Source: an uncultured Pelagibacteraceae bacterium | GTDB taxonomy: Bacteria; Pseudomonadota; Alphaproteobacteria; Pelagibacterales; Pelagibacteraceae | Direction of reading: 5' to 3' | NCBI GenBank assembly: GCA_902556065.1 | Contig: CACDUV010000001.1 | Span: 94,534-158,533 of the forward strand | Length of the DNA: 64,000 bases | Shown: positions 29,738 to 39,149 of the stretch, piece after piece | Position numbering within the stretch: the stretch's first letter is position 1 | Layout of the letters: each line of letters begins with the position of its first letter | Program-made: the position numbers and the translations under genes | The notes under the pieces: generated by a model | The model's database searches: none | What the model was told of the DNA's origin: nothing | The model's input: the letters and a program-made list of their open reading frames with translations, nothing else

Positions 29738-31171
29738 ATGTTAGATAAAAGAAAATTTTATATAAATGGTGAATGGGTTGATCCAGTTAAAAAAAACGAC
29801 TTCGAAGTAATTAACCCATGTAATGAAGATCCTTGTGCAATTATTTCGTTAGGTTCAAAGGATGATACTGATAATGCCGTAAAAGCTGCAAAAACTGCAT
29901 TTGAGAGCTTTAAAGAAACAAGCAAAGAAGAAAGATTAGATTTACTTGAAAAATTATTAGCTATTTACAAAAGAAGGTTTGGTGAAATGGCTGAAGCTAT
30001 CTCATTAGAAATGGGAGCACCAATGGATTGGGCTACAGATGTGCAAACTGCATCTGGACAAGCTCACTTGGAAGATTTTATAATTAGACTTAAAGAATTT
30101 GAATTTGATGAACATTTTGATGAAAAATCAAACAACCATATTTATTATGAGCCAATTGGTGTTTGTGGATTAATAACTCCGTGGAACTGGCCTATAAATC
30201 AAATAGCTTTAAAGGTAGTTCCTGCATTTGCAACAGGATGTACAATGATTTTAAAACCATCTGAAATAGCACCAATATCAGCAATGTTATTTGCAGAAAT
30301 GATTGATGAAGTTGGATTCCCTAAAGGGGTTTTTAATTTAGTGAATGGAGATGGTGTGGGCGTTGGAACTCAAATTTCAAGTCATCCTGATATTGATATG
30401 GTTTCTTTTACAGGTTCAACAAGAGCTGGGAGATTAATTTCAAAAAATGCAGCTGAAACAATTAAAAGAGTTTGTTTAGAACTTGGAGGCAAAGGCGGAA
30501 ATATAGTTTTTGCAGACAGTTATAAAAACGCAGTTCGAGATGGTATCAGAAATGTAATGAGTAATTCAGGTCAATCCTGTGATGCACCTACAAGAATGCT
30601 TGTTGAAAAATCTATTTACCAAAGAGCTGTAGATGAAGCAGTTGATGAAGCAAACAAAATAGGAGTTGATCAAGCCTCTAAAAAAGGAGATCACATTGGA
30701 CCTGTAATTTCAAAAACTCAGTATGATAAAATTATAAATTTAATTGAAAGTGGAATTAAGGAAGGAGCAACGTTAGCTGCAGGAGGTCCTGAGCTACCTA
30801 ATGGATTAAACAAAGGCTATTTTATTAAACCCACAATTTTCACAAATGTTACAAATGAGATGAGAATAGCAAAAGAAGAAATTTTTGGTCCAGTTCTATC
30901 TATTATTCCATTTGAAACTGAAGATGAAGCAGTAAACATTGTTAATGACACTTCATATGGTTTAGGAAATTATTTACAAACTGATGATAGAGAAAAAGCT
31001 CATAGAGTTTCAAAAAAATTAAGATCAGGTTGCGTTTACATAAATGGTAATGCAGCTGACGCCGGCACTCCGTTTGGGGGATATAGGCAATCCGGAAATG
31101 GAAGAGAAGGTGGAGTATGGGGCCTCACAGAATATCTTGAAGTAAAAACTGTTACAGGTTGGAAGAATTAA
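29738..31171 (+). CDS. Aldehyde dehydrogenase family protein (477 aa)
   Basis: PWNWPINQ, FTGSTRAG, LELGGKGGNIVF, NSGQSCDAPTRM, EEIFGPVLSI. Confidence 0.93.
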   Translation: MLDKRKFYINGEWVDPVKKNDFEVINPCNEDPCAIISLGSKDDTDNAVKAAKTAFESFKETSKEERLDLLEKLLAIYKRRFGEMAEAISLEMGAPMDWATDVQTASGQAHLEDFIIRLKEFEFDEHFDEKSNNHIYYEPIGVCGLITPWNWPINQIALKVVPAFATGCTMILKPSEIAPISAMLFAEMIDEVGFPKGVFNLVNGDGVGVGTQISSHPDIDMVSFTGSTRAGRLISKNAAETIKRVCLELGGKGGNIVFADSYKNAVRDGIRNVMSNSGQSCDAPTRMLVEKSIYQRAVDEAVDEANKIGVDQASKKGDHIGPVISKTQYDKIINLIESGIKEGATLAAGGPELPNGLNKGYFIKPTIFTNVTNEMRIAKEEIFGPVLSIIPFETEDEAVNIVNDTSYGLGNYLQTDDREKAHRVSKKLRSGCVYINGNAADAGTPFGGYRQSGNGREGGVWGLTEYLEVKTVTGWKN

Positions 31172-31871
31172 TACTTTTAAATTCTAGCATATCTTCAAAA
31201 GTACACATTTCAGGTCTTTCAAGAGTTAGTTTTGAAAAACTTTTGCTGAAATCAAAAAATAATTTTTTATTAAATTCAATTAAATTTTTTATTTCAGTTT
31301 GATTAAGTTCTCTTAATATATACGCTAAAGTAATATGGAAAGTGTATCTTTGATGATTTTCAAATTTAATTTTTAACAAACTGCTTAGTTCATCTCTACA
31401 ATTTCTTAATATTTTTTCGTCCTTTTCAGAAAATGGTTCTAAAATAATACTGTAACCACCAAAAAACATTTTTAATTTTAAGTTTAATTCTTTAGGAAAA
31501 ATATAGTCCTTAATTCTTTTATTTAACTCAATAGCTATATTTTTGTAATCCATATTAGGATCTATATTTGATGGCCAATATTTAGTGTTTTTTGTATTTA
31601 AATTACAACAATCAAATAATGTCATATGAAAGCTGGAAGGAGGTAAATAGAAATAAGTTTTTTTAGGATTAAAATTTTCTATTTTTTTTTGATAATTAAT
31701 AATTTCATCAGATAAATCAGTATTTAGAGGAATATTGCAAATTATTGTACAACCTGGAAATAATAAAGGATTTCCTTTGTCATCAAATTTATTTTCAGCA
31801 CCCTTTAAACTATATCCTTGAAGTTTACCTGATAAAAACTTTTCCTCATTATTAACTATATTTAAGTCCAT
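31152..31871 (-). CDS. DUF1868-like / 2H phosphoesterase superfamily protein
   Basis: Two HxTL motifs (SFHMTLFDC and TFHITLAYI). Confidence 0.65.
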   Translation of the reverse strand: MDLNIVNNEEKFLSGKLQGYSLKGAENKFDDKGNPLLFPGCTIICNIPLNTDLSDEIINYQKKIENFNPKKTYFYLPPSSFHMTLFDCCNLNTKNTKYWPSNIDPNMDYKNIAIELNKRIKDYIFPKELNLKLKMFFGGYSIILEPFSEKDEKILRNCRDELSSLLKIKFENHQRYTFHITLAYILRELNQTEIKNLIEFNKKLFFDFSKSFSKLTLERPEMCTFEDMLEFKSINSSNL

Positions 31872-31880
31872 TAAAATAAA

Positions 31881-32801
31881 CTAAAACCAGTTTATATTTT
31901 CTTTATCACAAAGTTCTTTCAACCTTAGTGGATAATCTGTCATGATGCCGTCTACACCATATTCAATCATTTTTAACATGTCGTACTCTTTATTTACCGT
32001 CCATACATTCACTGGCAAATCCTCTTGATGTGAAATATCAACAAGTTTTTTTGTAATGTCTTTACGGTAAGGATGCCAAGCTTTTCCACCTTGTGACTTT
32101 ATAATTCCTGGTAATTCATGGTCTTCATAATATGGCAAAAAGCTCAACCAAGGAGATCTGTTGTAGATAGTTTGATTAATGTTAATTCCTGTCAAATGTT
32201 GAGTTAAGTAAGCTCTTGGAATTTCTGGATAGTTATTTTTGATTACTGTTAAAGTTCTCCAATCAAATGATGAAACGATTATTTTATCTTTTAAATGTGA
32301 TCCATTTATATCCTTCATAACTAATTTTACTGTATCTTCTGGTTCCGGTGTTAAATTTTCTTCGTCTGGTGTAGATTTAATTTCTAAATTAATTAATAAA
32401 TTTTCAGATTTATTTTTTTTAGACATTTCTAGTAATTCAGAAAGTTTTGGTATTTTTTGATTTTCTAATTTTTTTTGATTAATAAATCTTCTACCATATC
32501 TAGATAATTTATTTACTGAACCTACGTCAAATTTTAAAAGTTCTTTATAAGTTAAATCAAATATTTTTATATTTTCATCCTCTATCCAATTTCCTTCATT
32601 ATCTTTTGTTCTGCTTGGATCTAATCTAAAATCATGAGCAATAACTGGTACAAAATCTTTTGAAATTAAAATATCTGTTTCGTAGGCATTAATATTATTA
32701 TCAAATAAATATTTAAAACTATCTAGTGTATTTTCTGGTAGATCGCCTCTTGCTCCTCGGTGACCATAAATTTTTATATGATTTGGTTTTGCTAAAATCA
32801 A
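31881..32801 (-). CDS. ugpQ: Glycerophosphodiester phosphodiesterase
   Basis: IYGHRGARGDLPENTLDSF, ETDILISKDFVPVIAHD, GVDGIMTDYP. Confidence 0.93.
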   Translation of the reverse strand: MILAKPNHIKIYGHRGARGDLPENTLDSFKYLFDNNINAYETDILISKDFVPVIAHDFRLDPSRTKDNEGNWIEDENIKIFDLTYKELLKFDVGSVNKLSRYGRRFINQKKLENQKIPKLSELLEMSKKNKSENLLINLEIKSTPDEENLTPEPEDTVKLVMKDINGSHLKDKIIVSSFDWRTLTVIKNNYPEIPRAYLTQHLTGININQTIYNRSPWLSFLPYYEDHELPGIIKSQGGKAWHPYRKDITKKLVDISHQEDLPVNVWTVNKEYDMLKMIEYGVDGIMTDYPLRLKELCDKENINWF

Positions 32802-32803
32802 AT

Positions 32804-33856
32804 TTAGTTTACTCTTTTGCCGGTGCTTTTATCAAAGATATAATATTTATTTTCTTCAATATTCAAACTTAGAGTGTTGCCTTTTTTGATTGTTTGGTTT
32901 CCTGGAGATCTATAACAAAAATCTTTTATATTTTTTATTTGTCCATAAACAAGATTATCTGAACCTAGCTGTTCAACTAATTCTACTTTTAAATTTATCA
33001 AACCATTTTCAGACTCTATTAAATGCTCTGGTCTTATTCCTAAAGTAACCTCACCATTATAATCGCTATCTATATTTTTTATTTCAAAATTTTCAGCTGA
33101 CAGCGTTTTGTTATTTAAATTAGCATCTAAAAAATTCATTTGTGGAGAACCGATAAAACCAGCAACAAATAAAGATTCCGGATTATTATAAATTTCAATA
33201 GGAGTTCCAAGCTGTTCAATAATTCCATTATTTATAACAGCCAATCTATCCGCAAGGGTCATGGCCTCAACTTGATCGTGTGTAACAAATATACTTGTTA
33301 CTCCAACTTTCTGCTGAAGTTTTTTGATTTCAAGTCTCATCTGGATTCTTAGTTTTGCGTCCAAGTTTGAAAGAGGCTCATCAAATAAGAATATTTTAGG
33401 GTTTCTAACAATCGCTCTACCCATAGCAACTCTTTGTCTTTGACCACCAGATAACATTGATGGTTTTCTTTGTAAAAAATCTGAAATTTGTAAAAGTTTA
33501 GCTGCATCATTAACTTTTTGCTCGATTGTTTCTTTGTCAATTCCTCTGTTTTTCAAACCATAAGCTAGATTGTTATAAACATTCATATGTGGATACAATG
33601 CATAGTTCTGAAATACCATTGCTACATCTCTCTCAGATGGATCAACTTCATTTATTAATTGTCCATCAAGATTAATATCACCTTCGGTTATTTCCTCTAA
33701 ACCTGCAACCATTCTTAACAACGTTGATTTTCCACATCCACTAGGTCCTACAAAAACCATGAACTCTCCTTCATCAACACTTAATGAAGTTTCGTGTACT
33801 GCTTTTGTGCCATTAGGGTAAATCTTAGTTACATTTTTTAAATCTAAAAAACTCAT
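32804..33856 (-). CDS. ugpC: sn-glycerol-3-phosphate-type ABC transporter ATP-binding protein
   Basis: GPSGCGKSTLLRMVAGLE, MLSGGQRQRVAMGRAIVRNP, LFDEPLSNLD. Confidence 0.9.
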   Translation of the reverse strand: MSFLDLKNVTKIYPNGTKAVHETSLSVDEGEFMVFVGPSGCGKSTLLRMVAGLEEITEGDINLDGQLINEVDPSERDVAMVFQNYALYPHMNVYNNLAYGLKNRGIDKETIEQKVNDAAKLLQISDFLQRKPSMLSGGQRQRVAMGRAIVRNPKIFLFDEPLSNLDAKLRIQMRLEIKKLQQKVGVTSIFVTHDQVEAMTLADRLAVINNGIIEQLGTPIEIYNNPESLFVAGFIGSPQMNFLDANLNNKTLSAENFEIKNIDSDYNGEVTLGIRPEHLIESENGLINLKVELVEQLGSDNLVYGQIKNIKDFCYRSPGNQTIKKGNTLSLNIEENKYYIFDKSTGKRVN

Positions 33857-34708
33857 TTATTTCTCCGTTTGAATTAATCCTTTTATGAACCATTTTTGTA
33901 AAAATACCACCACTAATACTGGAGGGATCATAGACAAAATAATATACGCAAATCTTTCTGCAGTTCTTGGTAGTGCAACTCCTTCATAACTCTCTGTGTA
34001 AATAATTTTCATACCCATTACAACAGTCCAATATTCTTCGGCAGTAGTCATAATCAATGGCCATAAATATTGGCTATATCCATAAACAAACATGAATATA
34101 AACATTGCAGCTATCATAGTTTTTGATAGTGGGATTAAGAAATCAATGAAAAAACTCCAAGCATTTGCTCCATCTAATTTTGCAGACTCCAATAGTTCAT
34201 CTGGAATTGTTTTGTAGAATTGTCTGAAGAAAAAAGTTGCCGTTGCTGAGGCTACTAATGGAAGAATAAGGCCTGTATACGAGTTGGTCAAACCTAAATC
34301 AGATACTATTTTATAGCTTGGAAATATTCTCACCTCCAAAGGAACTAGTAGAGTAATGAAGATCAACCAAAAAATTGGTACTGCTAATTTAAATCTATAA
34401 TAAACTAAAGCGTATGCAGACATTGCTGAAATAGCTACTTTAAGTGTAGCAATTCCTAAAGCCATTATAAAACTGTTAATAAACATTTTTGCAGCAGTTA
34501 CTTCCTCAGACCAACCACCTTTTTCATTTAATACTTCATTATAGTTTCTTGAAAATTGATCACCCAAAGTAAATCTCATACCTTCTGTAAGTATAGATAC
34601 ATTTTCATGTGTGGAACTTGCAAAAGAAATCCAAATTGGAAGAACCATTAACAAAACTCCTATTATTAAAATAATATGAGCTACAATTTGAAGTGGTTTT
34701 ATTTTCAT
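33857..34708 (-). CDS. ugpE: ABC transporter permease, UgpE-like (copy 1)
   Basis: EAA loop ELLESAKLDGANAWSFFIDFLIPLSKT. Confidence 0.88.
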   Translation of the reverse strand: MKIKPLQIVAHIILIIGVLLMVLPIWISFASSTHENVSILTEGMRFTLGDQFSRNYNEVLNEKGGWSEEVTAAKMFINSFIMALGIATLKVAISAMSAYALVYYRFKLAVPIFWLIFITLLVPLEVRIFPSYKIVSDLGLTNSYTGLILPLVASATATFFFRQFYKTIPDELLESAKLDGANAWSFFIDFLIPLSKTMIAAMFIFMFVYGYSQYLWPLIMTTAEEYWTVVMGMKIIYTESYEGVALPRTAERFAYIILSMIPPVLVVVFLQKWFIKGLIQTEK

Positions 34709-35526
34709 TTATCTTGAAAAACTCCTTTAATAAAATGTTTCTGTAAAACAATTATAATTAAGATTGGTGGAACCATAGACATCATAACAAACGCAAAACG
34801 ATGAACGATTGAACCTGACATCATTTTTAATCCCATAACCACAGTCCAGTATTGCTCTGAGCTTGTTACTAACAAGGGCCATAGATACTGATTGTAACCA
34901 AACACAAACATAAATATTAACATTGCTACAATCATTGTTTTTGATAATGGAACTAAAAAATCAATAAAAAATCTCCAAGTATTTGCTCCATCAAGCTTTG
35001 CTGATTCAAGTAACTCATCAGGAACAGTTTTGTAAAATTGTCTAAAAAACAATGTTGCTATCGCTGAAGCCGAAATAGGCACAATTAATCCAAAATAAGA
35101 ATTTACAAGATTTAATTCAGCCATTACTGAATAAGTAGGAAAAATTCTTAACTCTAATGGAACTAAGATTGTAACAAATATTATCCAGAACAATAATGTT
35201 GCATATTTTGTTCTATAATAAACTAAAGCATAAGCAGCCATTAAAGATGTAATAACAGATAATATTGCAACTCCGGTTGCCATTATGAAACTGTTTAAAA
35301 ACATTTTTAAAGCGGTTATCTCTTTGAAAAAACCACCCTTGTATAACAAAACTCTCATATAATTTTCATAAAAGCTGTCTCCTAAAAACATTTGAAGACC
35401 ATGAGTATTAATCGTTAAACCTGTATGAGTTGAGCTAGCAAAAATCATCCATACAGGAACAATCATAATTAATATTCCTATGAATAAAATAAAATGAGAA
35501 AATCCTGATGTAATTAATCTAGTCAT
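34705..35526 (-). CDS. ABC transporter permease, UgpE-like (copy 2, tandem paralog)
   Basis: EAA loop ELLESAKLDGANTWRFFIDFLVPLSKT; colinear with copy 1. Confidence 0.88.
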   Translation of the reverse strand: MTRLITSGFSHFILFIGILIMIVPVWMIFASSTHTGLTINTHGLQMFLGDSFYENYMRVLLYKGGFFKEITALKMFLNSFIMATGVAILSVITSLMAAYALVYYRTKYATLLFWIIFVTILVPLELRIFPTYSVMAELNLVNSYFGLIVPISASAIATLFFRQFYKTVPDELLESAKLDGANTWRFFIDFLVPLSKTMIVAMLIFMFVFGYNQYLWPLLVTSSEQYWTVVMGLKMMSGSIVHRFAFVMMSMVPPILIIIVLQKHFIKGVFQDK

Positions 35527-36404
35527 TAATTATAATGTATTCTCCCTTCTATGTATCTAAATTGAAAAATTGTAATAAATAATACTATGAACATCATCAT
35601 TATTGATTGAGCGCCTGCACTTCCTAAATCTAATCCTCTGAAGCCATCCATGTAGGCTTTGTAAACTAGAGTTCTTGTTTCACCTGATGGGGCACCTATT
35701 GTTGTAGTATCAATAATACCGAACGTATCAAAAAATGCATAAGTAATATTAATAATAATTAAAAAGAATGTTGTTGGCATTAATAGAGGAAACGTAATTG
35801 TCCAAAATCTTCTAACACTGTTTTTGCAATCTATCATAGATGCTTCAATCACAGATCTTTGTATGGCTTGTAGACCCGCCAAAAAGAAAATGAAATTTGC
35901 ACTAATTTGCTTCCAGGAACCAGCAATAATTAAATAAATATATGAGTCAAAGACACTTTCGTACCAATTAAATCCCCATAGATTATTAAACAAATGGTAA
36001 AGTAGTCCAAATCTTTCACTAAAAAAATAATTTGCCATTACACCAACAACTGCAGGAGCAATTGCATACGGCCAAATTAATAATGTTTTGTATGCACTTT
36101 TACCATGTATAACATTATTTGCCTGAACTGCGAGCAACAAGCCAATAGAAGCTGTGATTAGGGTTATCACAAAGCTATAAATAATAGTAAACTTAAATGC
36201 TATCCAATAAGCAGGATCATCAAAGATGAATAAAAAATTATCAAACCATACAAACTGAGTTCCAAATCCAAATGCATCCTGCATTGTAAATGCATCTCTA
36301 AACGTTTGTATGATTGGCCAATATAAAAAAATTAATAAAATTCCTAACTGTGGAGCCAAAAATAAATATTGAGAATAACTAGATTTAAATTGGACTTTTT
36401 TCAT
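35526..36404 (-). CDS. ugpA: ABC transporter permease, UgpA-like
   Basis: EASMIDCKNSVRRFWTITFPLLMPT; position upstream of UgpE. Confidence 0.87.
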   Translation of the reverse strand: MKKVQFKSSYSQYLFLAPQLGILLIFLYWPIIQTFRDAFTMQDAFGFGTQFVWFDNFLFIFDDPAYWIAFKFTIIYSFVITLITASIGLLLAVQANNVIHGKSAYKTLLIWPYAIAPAVVGVMANYFFSERFGLLYHLFNNLWGFNWYESVFDSYIYLIIAGSWKQISANFIFFLAGLQAIQRSVIEASMIDCKNSVRRFWTITFPLLMPTTFFLIIINITYAFFDTFGIIDTTTIGAPSGETRTLVYKAYMDGFRGLDLGSAGAQSIMMMFIVLFITIFQFRYIEGRIHYN

Positions 36405-36420
36405 ATAGGTAAAATAAAAA

Positions 36421-36448
36421 TAAGGAGGGTAATAACTTACCCTCCTTA
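36421..36448 (-). terminator. Strong hairpin between ugpB-like and ugpA-like genes
   Basis: TAAGGAGGGTAA-TAAC-TTACCCTCCTTA, perfect 12-bp stem; T-rich tract on the minus strand. Confidence 0.83.
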
Positions 36449-36461
36449 ATTAGATTATTGT

Positions 36462-37769
36462 TTATAAAGTTTTAGCAAATTGTTTTAACAATTTAGCTGC
36501 ACCTTTATCCATGTTCTTCAATCCTTTTTCGATAGATATTTTACCGTTTAACATAGGCTCAACATTTTCGTAAATTACTTCACGAATTTGTGGCCAGTTA
36601 CCAGCTCTATATCCACCAGGAATAGTCGAACCTTCTAAGCTTAATTGTTCACCAACTGCTTTATGATATGGAGAAGCTCTATAGAAGTTTATAGTTTCAG
36701 CTAACTCTATACCACCTTTAGTTACTGCAGAGTAACCAGTCATATTATGATAATAAAGATCCATTTCTGGAGAACCCATAAATTCTATAAATTTAGCAAG
36801 TCCTTTGTACTCTTCTTCCGTATGACCATTTAATATCCAGTTAGCAGCACCACCAATAAATGTTGGATACTCTTTACCACCTGTTACAGAATCCCAATAA
36901 GGAATATGGTTTACTGTAAAGTTAGGAACAACACCTTTCATTCCACCGAACGATGCAGCTGAACCAAACCAAAACGCAGCTTCACCAGCTATAAATGGAG
37001 CTTGGTTATCTCCCCATGCTCTTCCTTTATAACCATAAAAGCCTTTTTCATACCATTCCTTAACTTTTTTCCAATGCATAACAAATGCATCTGTTTCAGC
37101 AAATAAAGTTTTTGTTGGAACAGCATCGTAACCATTGTTTCCATCTGTCATAAGCAGATTATGCCTTGAAAAGAAATTTTCTGTCCAGATCCAAGGAAAG
37201 TGACTTTGAACTAAAGGAATGTATCCAGCAGCTTTAATTTTTGGAGCCATAGCCTCAAACTCTTCATAAGTTTTTGGAACTGATTCAATTCCTACTTTTT
37301 TCAAAATGTCCATGTTTGCATACATTAAACAAGTTGAGCTATTAAAAGGAACACCAATCATTTTTCCATCAGAGTCAGCATAGAAATTTTTAATTCCTGG
37401 AATATAATTGTCTGCATCGACTTTAATTCCATATTTCTCTGCCATTTCTTCAAAACCAATGACAACACCATTTTTAACTTGCGCTACCATTATCGCAGCA
37501 CCAGCATCGTAAACCTGTGAATAATGTGGTTGGTCTCCTGCTCTAAATGCAGCAATAGTTGCCGCCATGTTATCTTCGTAACTTCCTTTACCTGTAGGAA
37601 TTACTGTATATTGATCTTGTGAAGCATTAAATCTATTTGCAATTTCAATAATTACATCACCAAGAAAACCACTGTTTCCATACCACCAATGAATTTCTGT
37701 CTTTGAGTAGCTGTGTGATGTAAAAGAGAATGTAAATAGAATTGTTAAAATACTAAGTATTTTTTTCAT
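36462..37769 (-). CDS. ugpB: ABC transporter substrate-binding protein, UgpB-like
   Basis: Signal peptide; EIHWWYGNSGFLGDVIIEIANRFNASQDQY; ugp neighbours. Confidence 0.87.
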   Translation of the reverse strand: MKKILSILTILFTFSFTSHSYSKTEIHWWYGNSGFLGDVIIEIANRFNASQDQYTVIPTGKGSYEDNMAATIAAFRAGDQPHYSQVYDAGAAIMVAQVKNGVVIGFEEMAEKYGIKVDADNYIPGIKNFYADSDGKMIGVPFNSSTCLMYANMDILKKVGIESVPKTYEEFEAMAPKIKAAGYIPLVQSHFPWIWTENFFSRHNLLMTDGNNGYDAVPTKTLFAETDAFVMHWKKVKEWYEKGFYGYKGRAWGDNQAPFIAGEAAFWFGSAASFGGMKGVVPNFTVNHIPYWDSVTGGKEYPTFIGGAANWILNGHTEEEYKGLAKFIEFMGSPEMDLYYHNMTGYSAVTKGGIELAETINFYRASPYHKAVGEQLSLEGSTIPGGYRAGNWPQIREVIYENVEPMLNGKISIEKGLKNMDKGAAKLLKQFAKTL

Positions 37770-37891
37770 TTTTTCCCTCTCTTTATAATTTATGTATTTA
37801 CAATTAAGTAAAATATAATTGTTAAGATAACGTTAAATTTTAATTACTTAAATATTAAAATTTATAAATTTTCTATACTGAGTTGAATCTG

Positions 37892-39019
37892 TTAATAACT
37901 TTTTAGGTATTTTAACCTTCCAATTATCTCGTCTCTGTCCATATAATATCCTTGGAGATGTCTGTGCCCAGAATTTGGATCAAACTCAGTTCTTCCATGA
38001 AGCAATCTTCTATTATTGAAAGAAAAAATATCACCTGGCTCTAATCTAAAATTAATTTGAAATTTATCATCATGTAATAAATTTCCGAAACGGTGATGAG
38101 CTTTATAGACTGAGTCCATTATATCTGGATGACAATCAAGAGCATCCAGTGTTGCAATACTATAACGAATATCATTGTAATCTCCATCTTTAGTCAGTGA
38201 TATTGCTGTTCCATAAACACTTCGGACTGCTTCTTGGGTGTAGTCTTTATCTCTAAATTTAAGCGGAGTATTTACCAATATATCAAAAGTATCTTTCTCG
38301 TTATTTTTTAAATAATCTGCCACAGCAAATGCATCTACAGCTGAGGAGTCACCACCCTTCGCTGAATTTATTAAACAATGTAAAAATTGATAACCAGGTG
38401 GGTTTTCAAACCAAGGCAAATCCATATGATTTCTTAAAGCGTGCGCTGTGTATGCGGAGTTATTTGGTTTTGGAATATTAATTACTTCAAAGGGGGTATT
38501 AAAAAATGTCTCTCGTGTATGACTAATACGATTTAAAACTTTTAACGCAGAATTTTTTTCTATCGGTGCATTTTTGACTATAGCTATACCAGTATAATGT
38601 AAAAGTTCTAACCACTTAACCAATCCTTCATCTGAATTAATAATTTCATCGTGATCAATTTGAATTGATTTTAAATTTTTTTGTAATGAACTATCCCATA
38701 ACTTGTATGGAGAAACATATTTTTGTTTATTTTTTATGGTATAACAATTTTCTCTAAGCCAATTAGGATCATAATAACTTGTGTGATCTCCTTCACTCCA
38801 TTCAATTTCTAATTTTCCATCTGAACTTATGCAATATTTTGCTGGATTAATGTTTTGCGAGACTTCCAAAATATTAAACATTCTGTGTCTTGAGTCTTTA
38901 TCATGAGCAGTTGGACAATTATCTCTAAGCCAAAGATAATTAAACTTGCTTTCCTCACCATCATTCCAAATAACTTTTAAATATGTTGAATTTTTTTCTA
39001 GTTTAGAAATTGAGCTCAC
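37892..39019 (-). CDS. Gamma-butyrobetaine hydroxylase/TmpA-like Fe(II)/2-oxoglutarate dioxygenase
   Basis: N-terminal WLRDNCP DUF971-type domain; RNHMDLPWFENPPGYQFLHCL; NRRLLHGRTEF. Confidence 0.85.
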   Translation of the reverse strand: MSSISKLEKNSTYLKVIWNDGEESKFNYLWLRDNCPTAHDKDSRHRMFNILEVSQNINPAKYCISSDGKLEIEWSEGDHTSYYDPNWLRENCYTIKNKQKYVSPYKLWDSSLQKNLKSIQIDHDEIINSDEGLVKWLELLHYTGIAIVKNAPIEKNSALKVLNRISHTRETFFNTPFEVINIPKPNNSAYTAHALRNHMDLPWFENPPGYQFLHCLINSAKGGDSSAVDAFAVADYLKNNEKDTFDILVNTPLKFRDKDYTQEAVRSVYGTAISLTKDGDYNDIRYSIATLDALDCHPDIMDSVYKAHHRFGNLLHDDKFQINFRLEPGDIFSFNNRRLLHGRTEFDPNSGHRHLQGYYMDRDEIIGRLKYLKSY

Positions 39020-39149
39020 ACTTAATTTTTATATAAAAGAGTAATCAAATCAACTCAATTAATAGTTGTATTTATAATTCAAAGCTTGTTTTTTATCTAC
39101 ATTCATTATTAACTCTCAGAATTAAAACTTAACCTTAAGGAGATAATTA

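Noticed and set aside
37835-37863. AAATTTTAAT...ATTAAAATTT inverted repeat upstream of ugpB-like gene
   Set aside because: Pure A/T arms in an AT-rich spacer; expected by chance, no U-tract specificity
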